Of a DNA stretch of 64,000 bases, positions 1-9,112 are shown piece by piece (the stretch's first letter is position 1; each line of letters starts with the position of its first letter). A program made the position numbers and the translations under genes. The DNA is from Mycolicibacter sinensis. GTDB taxonomy: Bacteria; Actinomycetota; Actinomycetes; Mycobacteriales; Mycobacteriaceae. The notes below the pieces were generated by a model that was given only the letters and a program-made list of their open reading frames with translations, did not search any database and was not told where the DNA came from. The stretch spans positions 19,425 to 83,424 of the forward strand of contig NZ_LZJK01000053.1 in assembly GCF_001667945.1 (NCBI RefSeq). Direction: 5' to 3'.

Positions 1-183
1 CGCGCCCTTGGCCGCCTTGGCCGGCTTGGCCGGCGGAGCCTGGTGGGCGTGAGAGCCCTTCTTGGCGACAGGTTTCTCGTCGTCTTCGCCCTCGGTGGTC
101 GCCGCCTCGGCTGTGGTCGCGCCGGGCTCGACGACTTCGTCGTCCGCGTCCCTGGAGATGTCGGTCTGCTCCTCGTCAGGCAT
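1..183 (-). CDS. Mce-associated protein, Rv0199-like (N-terminal fragment)
   Basis: The window edge cuts this gene; only the first 61 codons are present, read leftwards from an ATG at 183-181. The visible part is acidic (Asp/Glu/Thr-rich) and then becomes Lys/Ala/Pro-rich, with no membrane segment yet. Mycobacterial Mce-associated proteins usually have such a charged cytoplasmic N-terminus before a single membrane helix. In M. tuberculosis, Rv0199 of this type is divergent from zmp1, exactly as here, so synteny drives the call. The two genes are separated by only 53 bp. The diagnostic C-terminal domain lies outside the window, so the family is an inference. Confidence 0.6.
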   Translation of the reverse strand, partial: MPDEEQTDISRDADDEVVEPGATTAEAATTEGEDDEKPVAKKGSHAHQAPPAKPAKAAKGA

Positions 184-236
184 GGCGGTGACGCTACAGG
201 ACGGCTATACGGTTCGCCGTGAAAGGATGGGTAACG

Positions 237-2222
237 ATGACCTCAGCAGCGACGCGTTCCGGCCTTGACCTCAGCTATCGCAACACCGCCATCCGCCCGC
301 AGGACGACCTGTTCGGTCATGTCAACGGTGGCTGGCTCGACGGCTACGTGATGCCGCCGGACCGCGCCACCGACGGCGCGTTCCGCGCCCTGTTCGACCG
401 GGCCGAGATCCAGGTCCGCGACCTGCTCACCGAAGCCGCGGCGTCGGGCGCGCCGGCCGGCACCGACGAACGACGCATCGGCGATCTGTACGCCAGCTTC
501 CTCGACGAGCAGACCGTGCAGGCCCGCGGCGTGCAGCCGTTGCTGGCCGAGCTGGCCGCGATCGACGCCGCCGCGGACCGCGATGGGCTGGCCCGGGTGC
601 TGGGGGCATGTCAGCGCACCGGGGTCGGCGGTGGCGTCGGACTGTATGTGGACACCGATTCGAAGAACTCCACCCGCTACCTGCTGCACCTGACCCAGTC
701 GGGTCTGGGACTGCCTGACGAGTCCTACTACCGCGACGAACAGCACGCCGAGATCCTGGCCGCCTATCCCGAGCACATCGCCAAGATGTTCGCGCTGGTC
801 TACGGCCAAGACCCGAGCGGCTACGCCGAGGTCGCGGCCCGCATCGTCGCGCTGGAGACTCAGCTGGCGCGCGCGCACTGGGACGTGGTGAAGCGCCGCG
901 ACGCCGAGCTCAGCTACAACCTGCGCACGTTCGCCGGGTTGCCACAGGAGGCCCCCGGTTTCGACTGGGCGGGCTGGGTCGGCGCGCTCGGGGTCGTCGG
1001 GCAGGCCGCCGCCGAACTGGTGGTGCGCCAACCCGACTATCTCACGGCGTTCGCCGCGCTGTGGGAATCCGCGGAGCTCTCCGATTGGCAGGCCTGGGCG
1101 CGCTGGCGGCTCATCCACAGCCGCGCCGGGATCCTGACCGATGAGCTGATCGCCGAGGACTTCGATTTCTACGGGCGCCGGCTCTCAGGCACCGAGCAGA
1201 TCCGCGACCGGTGGAAGCGCGGGGTGTCACTGGTGGAGTCGATGATGGGCGACGCCGTCGGAAAGCTTTACGTGGCAAAGCATTTCCCACCGGATGCCAA
1301 GGCCCGTATCGATGCGCTGGTGGCCAACCTGCGGGAGGCCTACCGGGTGAGCATCACCGGACTGGATTGGATGACGCCGGCCACCCGCGAGCGGGCACTG
1401 GCCAAGCTGGACAAGTTCACCGCCAAGGTCGGCTACCCGCCGCGCTGGCGCGACTATTCGGCGCTGGTCACCGACCCCGGCGACCTGTACGGCAACGTCC
1501 TGCGGGGCTATGCGGTCAACTACGACCGTGAACTGGCGAAGCTGGGCTCGCCGGTGGATCGTGACGAGTGGTTCATGACCCCGCAGACCGTCAACGCCTA
1601 CTACAACCCGGGGATGAACGAGATCGTCTTCCCGGCCGCGATCCTGCAGCCGCCGTTCTTCGATCCCGACGCCGACGACGCCGCCAACTACGGCGGGATC
1701 GGTGCGGTGATCGGCCACGAGATCGGCCACGGCTTCGACGACCAGGGCGCAAAGTACGACGGCGACGGGAACCTGGTCGACTGGTGGACCGACGCCGACC
1801 GCAGCGAATTCGGTACACGCACCGCGGCGTTGATCGCCCAGTACGACGGTTTCGTGCCGCGAGGGCTGGCCGAGCGGCATCGGGTCAACGGGGCGTTCAC
1901 CGTCGGGGAGAACATCGGCGACCTCGGTGGCCTGTCGATCGCCCTGCTCGCCTACCAGCTGTCGCTGGACGGCGCCGAGGCGCCGGTGATCGACGGCCTG
2001 ACCGGCGTGCAGCGCGTCTTCTACGGCTGGGCGCAGGTGTGGCGCACCAAATCCCGTGATGCCGAGGCGATCCGGCGCTTGGCGACCGACCCCCATTCGC
2101 CGCCGGAGTTCCGCTGCAACGGGGTGATCCGCAACATCGACGCGTTCTACGACGCGTTCGGCGTCACCGAAGATGACGCGCTGTACCTGGAACCGGGCCA
2201 GCGCGTGCGCATCTGGAACTGA
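237..2222 (+). CDS. zmp1: zinc metalloprotease Zmp1 (M13/neprilysin family)
   Basis: A 661-aa zinc endopeptidase of the M13 family; the M. tuberculosis protein has 663 aa. The zinc motif HEIGH lies at residues 494-498 and the third ligand is Glu558 in GENIGDLGG. The C-terminus contains the CNGVIRN segment and ends RVRIWN, as in Rv0198c. No signal peptide is visible. The ATG at 237 was chosen because GAAAGGA lies 9-10 bases upstream; the GTG at 219 would add six residues with no ribosome site. Zmp1 of M. tuberculosis has been linked to inflammasome suppression and phagosome biology, which is family knowledge only. The gene is divergent from the Rv0199-like gene and convergent with the L,D-transpeptidase. 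Confidence 0.96.
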   Translation: MTSAATRSGLDLSYRNTAIRPQDDLFGHVNGGWLDGYVMPPDRATDGAFRALFDRAEIQVRDLLTEAAASGAPAGTDERRIGDLYASFLDEQTVQARGVQPLLAELAAIDAAADRDGLARVLGACQRTGVGGGVGLYVDTDSKNSTRYLLHLTQSGLGLPDESYYRDEQHAEILAAYPEHIAKMFALVYGQDPSGYAEVAARIVALETQLARAHWDVVKRRDAELSYNLRTFAGLPQEAPGFDWAGWVGALGVVGQAAAELVVRQPDYLTAFAALWESAELSDWQAWARWRLIHSRAGILTDELIAEDFDFYGRRLSGTEQIRDRWKRGVSLVESMMGDAVGKLYVAKHFPPDAKARIDALVANLREAYRVSITGLDWMTPATRERALAKLDKFTAKVGYPPRWRDYSALVTDPGDLYGNVLRGYAVNYDRELAKLGSPVDRDEWFMTPQTVNAYYNPGMNEIVFPAAILQPPFFDPDADDAANYGGIGAVIGHEIGHGFDDQGAKYDGDGNLVDWWTDADRSEFGTRTAALIAQYDGFVPRGLAERHRVNGAFTVGENIGDLGGLSIALLAYQLSLDGAEAPVIDGLTGVQRVFYGWAQVWRTKSRDAEAIRRLATDPHSPPEFRCNGVIRNIDAFYDAFGVTEDDALYLEPGQRVRIWN

Positions 2223-2252
2223 GCCCGTTTCACTGCGCGGGCAAGGGCGGCC

Positions 2253-3356
2253 CTACATCTGCCAGTCTTGGGCGCCGTCGTTCTTGGTGTAGGTGCCCAC
2301 GGAGTTCTTCACCACGACCGGGTCGCCGCTGCCGAAGTTGTCGTAGAACCACTTGGCGTTGGCCGGGCTCAGGTTGATGCAGCCGTGGCTGACGTTGCGC
2401 TTGCCCTGGTCGTTGACCGACCACGGTGCGCTGTGCACGAAGCCGCCGCTGTTGTCGATGCGCACGGCGTCCTGCACGGTCACCTTGTAGCCGTAGGTGG
2501 AGTTGATCGGCACCCCGTAGGTGGAGGAGTCCATCACCACCGTGGGGAACTTCTCCAGCACGTAGTAGGTGCCGTTGGGGGTCTCGTGCCCGCCGGTCGA
2601 CATGCCCATGGACATCGGGAAGGTCTTCTCCAGCTTGCCGTTCCGGGTGATCGTCATCTGGTGCGTCTTGTCGTCGGCGGTGGCTACCAGGGAGTCGCCG
2701 GTGCGGAAGCTCGACTTGGTGCCGGCCGCGTCGATGGTGACGGTGGTGTGGGCCGGCCAGAAGTTGAACGGACGCCACCGCACCTGGCTGGGGGTCATCC
2801 AATAGAACTTGCCGGGCACCGGCGGATTCGAGGAGATGTGGATGGCCTGCTCGGCCATCGCCTTGTCGGCGATCGGCCGCTGGAAGTTGATGATGATCGG
2901 CTTGGCGACGCCCACCATGGACCCGTCGAGCGGATTGAACGACGGCGGCAGGAACGGCGGGGTGCCGGTGAAGGGCTCCGGGTTCTGCCCGGCCACCGGC
3001 CCGGCCGCGACCGGTACCGCGCCCGGCTGTGCCACACCGGGCTCGCCCGGCACCGGCTCGCCCGGCACTGCCTCGCCTGGGACGGGGTCACCGGCAGCGG
3101 GCGGTGCCGGCGGAGGCGGAAACGCCATCGGGTCCGCCGGGGGCGGGGGAGGCGGCGCGAACGGGTCCGGCGGGGGCGGTAACTCCGGCGGGGGCGGCGG
3201 CGCGAACGGATCGACCGGGCCGGCGTTGGCCGGCGCCGGGTCGCCGGGCTGCTGCGGCGGGTCGGCCAGTGCCGCTCCGCAGCCCAGCGTGAGCACCGTG
3301 GCCATTCCCGCGGTGGACAGCCAGGCCCCGATGCCCGCGAGCTTCCATCCCGACAT
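2253..3356 (-). CDS. L,D-transpeptidase (YkuD domain), LdtMt4/Rv0192-like
   Basis: A 367-aa secreted enzyme expected to form 3-3 (mDap-mDap) cross-links in peptidoglycan. An N-terminal signal segment ends in AALA before Asp32. A proline-rich linker of about 100 residues follows, with repeated PPPP and PGEPV units. Then come an Ig-like domain and a C-terminal YkuD domain. The catalytic motif is seen as HSAPWS, then SHGC with the nucleophile at Cys326. The ATG at 3356 has GGAGG seven bases upstream; an in-frame start at 3398 lacks a ribosome site and would bury the signal peptide. A Cys within the signal segment (LTLGC) is a poor lipobox, so lipidation is unlikely. Synteny with Rv0192 supports the call. 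Confidence 0.92.
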   Translation of the reverse strand: MSGWKLAGIGAWLSTAGMATVLTLGCGAALADPPQQPGDPAPANAGPVDPFAPPPPPELPPPPDPFAPPPPPPADPMAFPPPPAPPAAGDPVPGEAVPGEPVPGEPGVAQPGAVPVAAGPVAGQNPEPFTGTPPFLPPSFNPLDGSMVGVAKPIIINFQRPIADKAMAEQAIHISSNPPVPGKFYWMTPSQVRWRPFNFWPAHTTVTIDAAGTKSSFRTGDSLVATADDKTHQMTITRNGKLEKTFPMSMGMSTGGHETPNGTYYVLEKFPTVVMDSSTYGVPINSTYGYKVTVQDAVRIDNSGGFVHSAPWSVNDQGKRNVSHGCINLSPANAKWFYDNFGSGDPVVVKNSVGTYTKNDGAQDWQM

Positions 3357-3518
3357 GCGTTTACCTCCGGTGGACAATCTTGGCTTCAAGTGTTCCACAA
3401 GGCCAGCTCCAGCTAACTCGTGCAGCGAGCCGAAAACGCGCCGAAACAGCGCTCGAGACCGTGATGACCTGTGGCTTGGATCGTCGGGGTAGTGGCGAAC
3501 GTAACCGACCCCGGCGCC

Positions 3519-4730
3519 TCAGGGAACGACGAACAGGCGTTTGCTGGACGCTATCCCTACCGCCGTGATGCCGGCCAGCAGCGCCGACGCGCTCAACATC
3601 GCCGACGTTCCGGCCCGTTCGAACAACAGGCCCCCCGCCAGCGATCCCCCGGTGATGCCGATCTGGAATGCCGTCACGTACAGCCCCGACGCCCCGTCGG
3701 GGTCGTCGGGTGCCGTGCGCATCGCCGCAGACTGCAGCATCGGCGACACCGCCATCGCCATGGCGCCCCACAGCACGATCGCCGCCGCCCCGGCCACCGT
3801 CGTACCGGTCGAGTGGTGCCCGCCGATCGACAGTGCGGCCAGCACCACGAAGGCCGCCGACAGCGCGGCCATGCAGGCACCGGTGATCGCCTTGGGCCGG
3901 TGATCCAGCGGCCTGGCCAGCGGCGGCATCGCGATCAGGCCGGCCAGGCCGAACGCGGCCAGCAGCCAGGCCAGCCGGGCCCCCGGCACACCGACCACCT
4001 CGCCGATGATCACCGCGATGAACGTGTAGGAGATGAAGTGGCCGGTGACGGCGATCAGCATCAGCGCGCTCACCGCCAGCAGCCGCCCGTTGCGGTGGTG
4101 GTGTCGCCCCACCAGAGCCAGCTGGTCGGTGCTGAGCACCAGGGCGGGCAGCGCCAGGCGGGCCGCCACGGTGATGGCGGCCGCCGCCACGGTGATCACC
4201 ACCACGGCCAGCCGCCAGCCCCACAGCAGGCTCATCGCGGAGGTCAGCGGGATACCGACCACCAGCGCCAGGCTGGTGCCCACGTAGATCGCGGTGGTCG
4301 CCCGGCCGGAATGACTCGGCGGCACCAACCGGGTGGCGATCGGCGCCAGCACCGACCACATCAGGCCGTGGGTGACCGCGCACAGCGCCCGGCCGGCGGC
4401 CAGCACGGTGAAGGTCGGCGCCAATGCCGAGATCACCTGCGAAGTGGTCAGGCAGACCAGGGTGAGCAGCAACACCCGGCGGCGCGGCCAGTAGGCGGTC
4501 CAGCGCACCAGCGGAATCGTGGTGGCCGCCGCCACCACCGCATACCAGGCCAGCAGGGTTCCGACCAGCGCTTCGCTGACGCCCAGCCCCTCCGAGATCG
4601 CGGGCAGCGCACCGACCGGCAGGATCTCAGCGGTGGCGTAGATGAACGCGGCAGCCGCCAGGATGGCCAACTGCGCCGTGATCCGGGGCGTCCACGGACC
4701 GGTTCGGGTATTTCCAGTGTCGACAGTCAT
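3519..4730 (-). CDS. MFS transporter, Rv0191-like (arabinose-efflux type)
   Basis: A 403-aa integral membrane protein with about twelve hydrophobic segments and the general look of the drug/sugar efflux (AraJ/NepI-like) branch of the major facilitator superfamily. TAYWPRRRVLLLT after the second helix corresponds to the family loop 2-3 motif. Substrate is unknown. The ATG at 4730 gives a short cytoplasmic start (MTVDTGN); an in-frame start at 4790 would prepend an unlikely Cys/Arg-rich tail. It lies 78 bp downstream of ricR on the same strand, as Rv0191 follows Rv0190 in M. tuberculosis, so it may be transcribed with the copper regulator. Confidence 0.85.
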   Translation of the reverse strand: MTVDTGNTRTGPWTPRITAQLAILAAAAFIYATAEILPVGALPAISEGLGVSEALVGTLLAWYAVVAAATTIPLVRWTAYWPRRRVLLLTLVCLTTSQVISALAPTFTVLAAGRALCAVTHGLMWSVLAPIATRLVPPSHSGRATTAIYVGTSLALVVGIPLTSAMSLLWGWRLAVVVITVAAAAITVAARLALPALVLSTDQLALVGRHHHRNGRLLAVSALMLIAVTGHFISYTFIAVIIGEVVGVPGARLAWLLAAFGLAGLIAMPPLARPLDHRPKAITGACMAALSAAFVVLAALSIGGHHSTGTTVAGAAAIVLWGAMAMAVSPMLQSAAMRTAPDDPDGASGLYVTAFQIGITGGSLAGGLLFERAGTSAMLSASALLAGITAVGIASSKRLFVVP

Positions 4731-4808
4731 GGTATGGGGGCAGCGTCGAGTGGTATTGGCGCATGGCGCTCCCGGTAACTGCTGGATCACATGGTAACGG
4801 CGCGGGGG

Positions 4809-5102
4809 TCAGGAACGAACCAGCCGCGCGATCGCGGCCGACGCTTCGGTGAGTTTCGCGTCGGCCTCCTCCCCGCCGGAGGCGACGGCCCCGCTGACAC
4901 AGTGCACCAGGTGCTCGTCGAGCAGGTTGAGCGCCACTGACCGCAGCGCGCTGTTGACCGCGCTGATCTGGGTGAGGACGTCGATGCAGTACTTGTCCTC
5001 GTCGATCATCTTGGCGATGCCCCGCACCTGCCCCTCGATGCGGCGCAGCCGCTTGGCGTAGTTGTCTTTGCCCGCTGAATACCCGGGTGCATCGGTGGTC
5101 AT
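4809..5102 (-). CDS. ricR: copper-sensing repressor RicR (CsoR family)
   Basis: A 97-aa all-helical repressor of the CsoR/RcnR family. The Cu(I) ligand pattern Cys39, His64, Cys68 keeps the spacing of CsoR (25 and 4 residues). The characteristic N-terminal segment RLRRIEGQVRGIAKM is present. Family knowledge: RicR (Rv0190) represses its own gene, mymT and other copper-protection genes and is released by Cu(I). Start ATG at 5102 overlaps the stop of the upstream DUF305 gene in an ATGA junction, so translation is probably coupled. The palindrome at 5697-5713 ahead of that upstream gene, and its twin ahead of mymT, are the expected operators. Confidence 0.95.
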   Translation of the reverse strand: MTTDAPGYSAGKDNYAKRLRRIEGQVRGIAKMIDEDKYCIDVLTQISAVNSALRSVALNLLDEHLVHCVSGAVASGGEEADAKLTEASAAIARLVRS

Positions 5103-5680
5103 AGCGTTCCCAACTGTTGGTTCATCTGATCGATCTCGGTCTGCTGTCGCGCCGCCAGGGACTGCGCGATGCTGATGGCCTCCGGGCTCTGGCCGTGTTG
5201 GATCTCGTTGTGCGCCATCGCGATCGCGCCGCGGTGGTGGGAGATCATCGACTGCAGCCAGAGCTTGTCGAACGCCGGGCCGCGCAGGCCCCGCAAGGTG
5301 TCCATGGTGGCCTGATCCACCATGCCGGGAAGGTCGCGCTTGTCGCCGCGCCCGCCGGACGGAACGCCGGGCGCCTCCCACTGCAGCAGTTGCGCCTGGC
5401 AGCCCTGCAGTTCGGTGCGCTGCTGCGCGGCGACCTGCCCGGCGAGCTCCACCAGCGCCGGATCGGTGCTCTGCCCCGGCACCATGGCGGTGAGCTCCAG
5501 GCCCTGCTGGTGGTGGACGACGATATTCTCCAGGAACGCGACGTCGCCGGGGCTGCCGATGTTGGCCGCCGCCGATCTACTCGACGTGGCCGGCTCCGGC
5601 TGCGATTCCGGCGCACGGTGACAGCCGCCGGCAGCGATGCTGACGGCGAGCGCAACGACGGCGGCGAGAGCGGACCTCAT
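5099..5680 (-). CDS. DUF305 lipoprotein, first gene of the ricR operon
   Basis: A 193-aa exported protein. The signal segment ends with a lipobox-like AAGGC, putting the lipidated Cys at residue 20. A DUF305 domain follows, with its two histidine-rich signatures: HHQQGLEL near residue 56 and MISHHRGAIAMA near residue 144. DUF305 proteins are ferritin-like helical proteins often found beside copper genes; their chemistry is not settled. Here the gene overlaps ricR by four bases and is preceded by a RicR-type palindrome 17 bp before its ATG. A copper-binding or copper-buffering role at the cell surface is therefore an inference from context. In M. tuberculosis no DUF305 gene sits at this position. 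Confidence 0.85.
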   Translation of the reverse strand: MRSALAAVVALAVSIAAGGCHRAPESQPEPATSSRSAAANIGSPGDVAFLENIVVHHQQGLELTAMVPGQSTDPALVELAGQVAAQQRTELQGCQAQLLQWEAPGVPSGGRGDKRDLPGMVDQATMDTLRGLRGPAFDKLWLQSMISHHRGAIAMAHNEIQHGQSPEAISIAQSLAARQQTEIDQMNQQLGTL

Positions 5681-5696
5681 GCGCCCACTCTAGCCC

Positions 5697-5713
5697 ATAC
5701 CCCCGCGGGGTAT
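5697..5713. promoter_or_regulatory. RicR operator upstream of DUF305-ricR
   Basis: Palindrome ATACCCC-CGC-GGGGTAT between the divergent DUF305-ricR unit and ilvD. It matches the TACCC...GGGTA arrangement known for RicR/CsoR-type copper operators. It differs only in the three central bases from the site ahead of mymT. It lies 17 bp from the DUF305 start and 44 bp from the ilvD start. Confidence 0.85.
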
Positions 5714-5757
5714 TTTATTCGTTTGGTCCGGCCACCCCCTACCGGCATACTTAGCGG

Positions 5758-7473
5758 GTGAATCCTGGGAGCACCGACACCTCGTCCGTCGACATCAAAC
5801 CGCGCAGTCGCGACGTCACCGACGGCCTGGAACGGGCCGCCGCCCGCGGGATGCTGCGGGCGGTCGGCATGGGCGACGACGACTTCGCCAAGCCGCAGAT
5901 CGGCGTGGCGTCGTCCTGGAACGAGATCACCCCCTGCAACCTGTCGCTGGACCGGTTGGCCAAAGCCGCCAAGGAAGGCGTCTTCGAAGCCGGCGGCTAC
6001 CCCCTGGAGTTCGGCACCATCTCGGTCTCCGACGGCATCTCGATGGGGCACGAGGGCATGCACTTCTCGCTGGTGAGCCGCGAGGTGATCGCCGACAGCG
6101 TCGAGACGGTGATGTGCGCCGAACGGCTCGACGGCTCGGTGCTGCTGGCCGGCTGCGACAAGTCCCTGCCCGGGATGCTGATGGCCGCGGCCCGCTTGGA
6201 TCTGGCCGCGGTGTTCCTCTACGCGGGCTCGACCATGCCCGGCTACGCGAAGCTCTCCGACGGCACCGAGCGCGAGGTGACGATCATCGACGCCTTCGAG
6301 GCGGTCGGCGCGTGTTCACGCGGGCTGATGTCCCGCGAGGACGTCGACACGATCGAGCGGTCCATCTGCCCCGGCGAGGGCGCCTGCGGCGGCATGTACA
6401 CCGCGAACACCATGGCCAGCGCGGCCGAAGCACTGGGTATGTCGCTGCCGGGCAGCGCCTCCCCGCCGTCGGCCGATCGGCGCCGCGACGGCTACGCGCG
6501 GCGCAGCGGGGCGGCCGTGGTGGAGTTGCTGCGCCGCGGGATCACCGCCCGCGACATCTTGACCAAGGAGGCGTTCGAGAACGCGATCGCGGTGGTGATG
6601 GCCTTCGGCGGGTCCACCAACGCGGTGCTGCACCTGCTGGCGATCGCCCACGAAGCCGAGGTCGAGCTGACCCTGGCCGACTTCTCCCGGGTGGGCGCGA
6701 AGGTGCCGCACCTGGCCGATGTGAAACCGTTCGGACAGCACGTGATGTTCGACATCGACAAGATCGGCGGGGTGCCGGTCATGCTCAAGACCCTGCTGGA
6801 CGCCGGCCTGCTGCACGGCGACTGCCTGACGGTCACCGGAAAGACGATGGCGGAGAACATCGCCGAGCTCAACCCCCCGATCGTCGACGGTAAGGTGCTG
6901 CACGCCCTGACCAATCCCATCCACCCGACCGGTGGCATCACCATCCTGCGCGGCTCGCTGGCCCCGGAGGGCGCCGTCGTCAAGTCGGCCGGCTTCGACA
7001 CCGACGTGTTCGAGGGCACCGCACGGGTTTTCGACGGTGAGCGGGCGGCGCTGGATGCGCTCGAAGACGGCACCATCAGCGCCGGCGATGCGGTGGTGAT
7101 CCGCTACGAGGGCCCCAAGGGCGGACCCGGGATGCGCGAGATGCTGGCCATCACCGGCGCGATCAAGGGCGCCGGGCTGGGCAAAGACGTGCTGCTGCTG
7201 ACCGACGGCCGGTTCTCCGGCGGCACCACCGGGCTGTGCGTCGGCCACATCGCGCCCGAGGCGGTAGACGGCGGACCGGTGGCATTCCTGCGCGACGGCG
7301 ACAAGATCCGCCTCGACGTGGCCAACGCGACGTTGGACGTGGTGGCCGACCCGGATGAATTCGCCGCCCGCGCTGCGGGTTTCACGCCTCCCCCGCCGCG
7401 CTACACCACCGGCGTGCTGGCCAAGTACCGCAAGCTGGTGGGCTCGGCGGCGATCGGAGCGGTCTGCGGGTAA
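5758..7473 (+). CDS. ilvD: dihydroxy-acid dehydratase IlvD
   Basis: A 571-aa cytosolic enzyme that dehydrates 2,3-dihydroxy-3-methylbutanoate and 2,3-dihydroxy-3-methylpentanoate in valine/isoleucine synthesis. The three cluster cysteines are seen at Cys60 (ITPCN), Cys133 (AGCDKS) and Cys210 ([12 protein letters not shown]). DGRFSGG and GHIAPEA near the C-terminus are typical. Length fits the mycobacterial enzyme (about 575 aa). The start is GTG at 5758; no strong ribosome site is seen. It is divergent from the ricR operon with the copper operator between them, the same neighbourhood as Rv0189c/Rv0190. DHAD is an iron-sulphur dehydratase, a class known to be copper-sensitive, but regulation of ilvD by RicR is not shown. 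Confidence 0.96.
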   Translation: MNPGSTDTSSVDIKPRSRDVTDGLERAAARGMLRAVGMGDDDFAKPQIGVASSWNEITPCNLSLDRLAKAAKEGVFEAGGYPLEFGTISVSDGISMGHEGMHFSLVSREVIADSVETVMCAERLDGSVLLAGCDKSLPGMLMAAARLDLAAVFLYAGSTMPGYAKLSDGTEREVTIIDAFEAVGACSRGLMSREDVDTIERSICPGEGACGGMYTANTMASAAEALGMSLPGSASPPSADRRRDGYARRSGAAVVELLRRGITARDILTKEAFENAIAVVMAFGGSTNAVLHLLAIAHEAEVELTLADFSRVGAKVPHLADVKPFGQHVMFDIDKIGGVPVMLKTLLDAGLLHGDCLTVTGKTMAENIAELNPPIVDGKVLHALTNPIHPTGGITILRGSLAPEGAVVKSAGFDTDVFEGTARVFDGERAALDALEDGTISAGDAVVIRYEGPKGGPGMREMLAITGAIKGAGLGKDVLLLTDGRFSGGTTGLCVGHIAPEAVDGGPVAFLRDGDKIRLDVANATLDVVADPDEFAARAAGFTPPPPRYTTGVLAKYRKLVGSAAIGAVCG

Positions 7474-7528
7474 TCGCACCGCTGCCCGGCGACATCGGGA
7501 CCGACCCGCACAGCGCCGCACCGGGCTG

Positions 7529-7556
7529 ACCGGCCGGCATCACCACCGGCCGGTCG
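7529..7556. terminator. bidirectional hairpin between ilvD and the SPW gene
   Basis: Perfect inverted repeat with a 10-bp stem (GACCGGCCGG / CCGGCCGGTC) and an 8-base loop, located between two convergent genes. There is no T-tract, as is common for mycobacterial terminators. It could serve both ilvD and the opposing gene. Confidence 0.6.
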
Positions 7557-7570
7557 GCCACCTGGCCTGG

Positions 7571-8017
7571 TCACGCCGCAGGCGTGGCCGTGTCGTGACG
7601 GGCGCGCCTGCCGAAGTAGGCGGCGATCAGGCCCAGGGCGGTCAGCAGCGCGCCGGCGACCACGTTCGACCAGGCCATGCCGGGCGTCGGTGACATGTCC
7701 CGCAGGATCCACGGGGAGATGACGAACCACACGCCGAAGACCGGCAGCGTCCACGCCATGCCGTGGGTGCGGTCCAGCGCCGAGGCCAGCCCGAACGTCA
7801 GGAAGGCGACGACCGCCCCGACGACGAAGTTGCTGAACGTCAGCCGGGATGTGCCCTCGAATCCGACGATCCACGGTGACAGCGCCGCATAGACCGCCGT
7901 CAACAGGGTCAGACCGAAGGTGAATTGCGCAGCCATCGACTCGGCCGCTCTGTCATATGTTGCCCGCAGAGCTAACAGATCCGGGTGGTGATCGATTGAT
8001 GAATGGACTGTACTCAT
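7571..8017 (-). CDS. SPW-repeat membrane protein, Rv0188-like
   Basis: A 148-aa integral membrane protein with about four hydrophobic segments. Two SPW motifs are visible: SPWIVGF near residue 48 and SPWILRD near residue 101, which is the duplicated unit of the SPW family. The extreme N-terminus is hydrophilic and histidine-bearing. Function is unknown. The ATG at 8017 has AAAGG six to ten bases upstream. It is convergent with ilvD and shares the hairpin at 7529-7556. Its place beside ilvD and an O-methyltransferase matches Rv0187-Rv0189c. Confidence 0.85.
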   Translation of the reverse strand: MSTVHSSIDHHPDLLALRATYDRAAESMAAQFTFGLTLLTAVYAALSPWIVGFEGTSRLTFSNFVVGAVVAFLTFGLASALDRTHGMAWTLPVFGVWFVISPWILRDMSPTPGMAWSNVVAGALLTALGLIAAYFGRRARHDTATPAA

Positions 8018-8145
8018 TTCGTTACCTTTCTGCTATGCAGCAAGCATTTTCATGCCGACCGCACCCACTCATCTGATGAAAGGCTACGCTCGCCCGCGAT
8101 CCGCCAGCAACGCCGAATCGCCTGGTCGGGCAGCGTCGATCTCGA

Positions 8146-8811
8146 CTACTGCACCACGGCCATGGCGAACCCGTCCCAGCCCTTGGCCCCGACCGTCTGG
8201 ATCGCGGCGGCCTGCAGACCTGGGTGCTCGCCCATCAGCTCCAGCACATCCCGGCTGCCGCGTGCCGTCGCATCGCCCGGCGCCGGTTCGGCGACGGCAC
8301 CTTCGCGAATCACGTTGTCCACCACGATGACCGACCCGGGATGGGTCAGCTGCACCGCCCAGTTCAGGTAGCCGACATTGTTCTCCTTGTCGGCGTCGAT
8401 GAACACCAGATCGAACGGCTCGCCGGTCAACGTCGGCAGGGTTTCCAGGGCCGGGCCGACGATGATCTGCACCCGCTCCCCCACACCGGCACGGTCCAGG
8501 TTGGCCCGGGCCACCTCGGCGTGCTTCGGTGCGTACTCCAGTGTCACCACCGCGCCGGCCGGTCCGGCGGCTCGGGCCAGCCAGATCGTGCTGTAGCCGC
8601 CCAGCGTTCCGATCTCCAGGATGCGGGTGGCGCGTGTTGCGGTGGCCAGCAGGCTCAAGAACTTGCCCTGCTGGGCCGAGACGGCGATCGGCGGCAGCCC
8701 GGCCGCGGCACTGGCGGCCAGCGCCGCCTGCAAGTCCGGGTCATCGCCGGCAAAGATGCGATCCAGCAGGGTGTCGACGTCGCGGGGCGTGGGAGTTTCA
8801 GTCACGCCCAC
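8146..8811 (-). CDS. SAM-dependent O-methyltransferase, Rv0187-like
   Basis: A 221-aa class I methyltransferase of the cation-dependent O-methyltransferase 3 (CCoAOMT/COMT-like) family. The SAM-binding motif EIGTLGGYSTIWLA is at about residues 66-79, and metal/SAM region motifs VFIDADKENN and VVDNVIREG follow. The family methylates catechol-type hydroxyls using a divalent metal; the physiological substrate here is unknown. Start is GTG at 8811; a second GTG at 8805 (VTETP) is equally possible. The gene is on the opposite strand from mymT, whose promoter region contains the copper palindrome only about 50 bp away, so divergent control is conceivable. Confidence 0.9.
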   Translation of the reverse strand: MGVTETPTPRDVDTLLDRIFAGDDPDLQAALAASAAAGLPPIAVSAQQGKFLSLLATATRATRILEIGTLGGYSTIWLARAAGPAGAVVTLEYAPKHAEVARANLDRAGVGERVQIIVGPALETLPTLTGEPFDLVFIDADKENNVGYLNWAVQLTHPGSVIVVDNVIREGAVAEPAPGDATARGSRDVLELMGEHPGLQAAAIQTVGAKGWDGFAMAVVQ

Positions 8812-8859
8812 CGAGGCTAGCCCGCAACCATGATTGCCGCCGCCCTGAGGCTTTACCCC

Positions 8860-8876
8860 ATACCCCTATGGGGTAT
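8860..8876. promoter_or_regulatory. RicR operator upstream of mymT
   Basis: Palindrome ATACCCC-TAT-GGGGTAT, 52 bp before the mymT ATG and in the intergenic space shared with the divergent O-methyltransferase. It is the twin of the site at 5697-5713. mymT is an established RicR target in M. tuberculosis, which supports the reading. Confidence 0.88.
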
Positions 8877-8928
8877 ATAGTCGGCCGTGTCGGCACCGCG
8901 CCGGCGCTTATCACCGAAGGAGAGGCAC

Positions 8929-9078
8929 ATGGCGAACTACGAAGCAGGAACCGAGCTGACCTGTGGTCACGAGGGCTGCGGCTGCCGGGTCCGGATCGAA
9001 TCCGCATGCCACTGCGAGGGTGCAGGAGCGGCCTACCGCTGCACCTGCGGTGACGAGCTGGTCCCCGTCAGCAACTGA
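8929..9078 (+). CDS. mymT: copper metallothionein MymT
   Basis: A 49-aa cysteine-rich protein with seven cysteines at 12, 17, 19, 27, 29, 38 and 40 in [11 protein letters not shown] and CTC clusters. It matches the 53-aa M. tuberculosis copper-binding metallothionein closely, including the DELxPV tail. It sequesters Cu(I) in the cytosol as a thiolate core. AAGGAGAGG lies just upstream of the ATG at 8929; a longer in-frame reading from 8887 would overlap the likely promoter and is rejected. The gene has its own RicR-type operator. It is preceded divergently by the O-methyltransferase and followed by convergent Rv0185-like DNA. Confidence 0.96.
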   Translation: MANYEAGTELTCGHEGCGCRVRIESACHCEGAGAAYRCTCGDELVPVSN

Positions 9079-9112
9079 GGACAGGCGCCGGTGGCGCACT
9101 TGCGGCCGTGCG

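Noticed and set aside
2223..2242. Hairpin GCCCG...CGGGC between zmp1 and the L,D-transpeptidase
   Set aside because: Only a 5-bp stem with a 10-base loop; too weak to list as a terminator.
3471..4778. A 435-codon plus-strand frame opposite the MFS transporter
   Set aside because: Very His/Gln/Arg-rich and antisense to a membrane protein with typical helices; no plausible start site or ribosome site.
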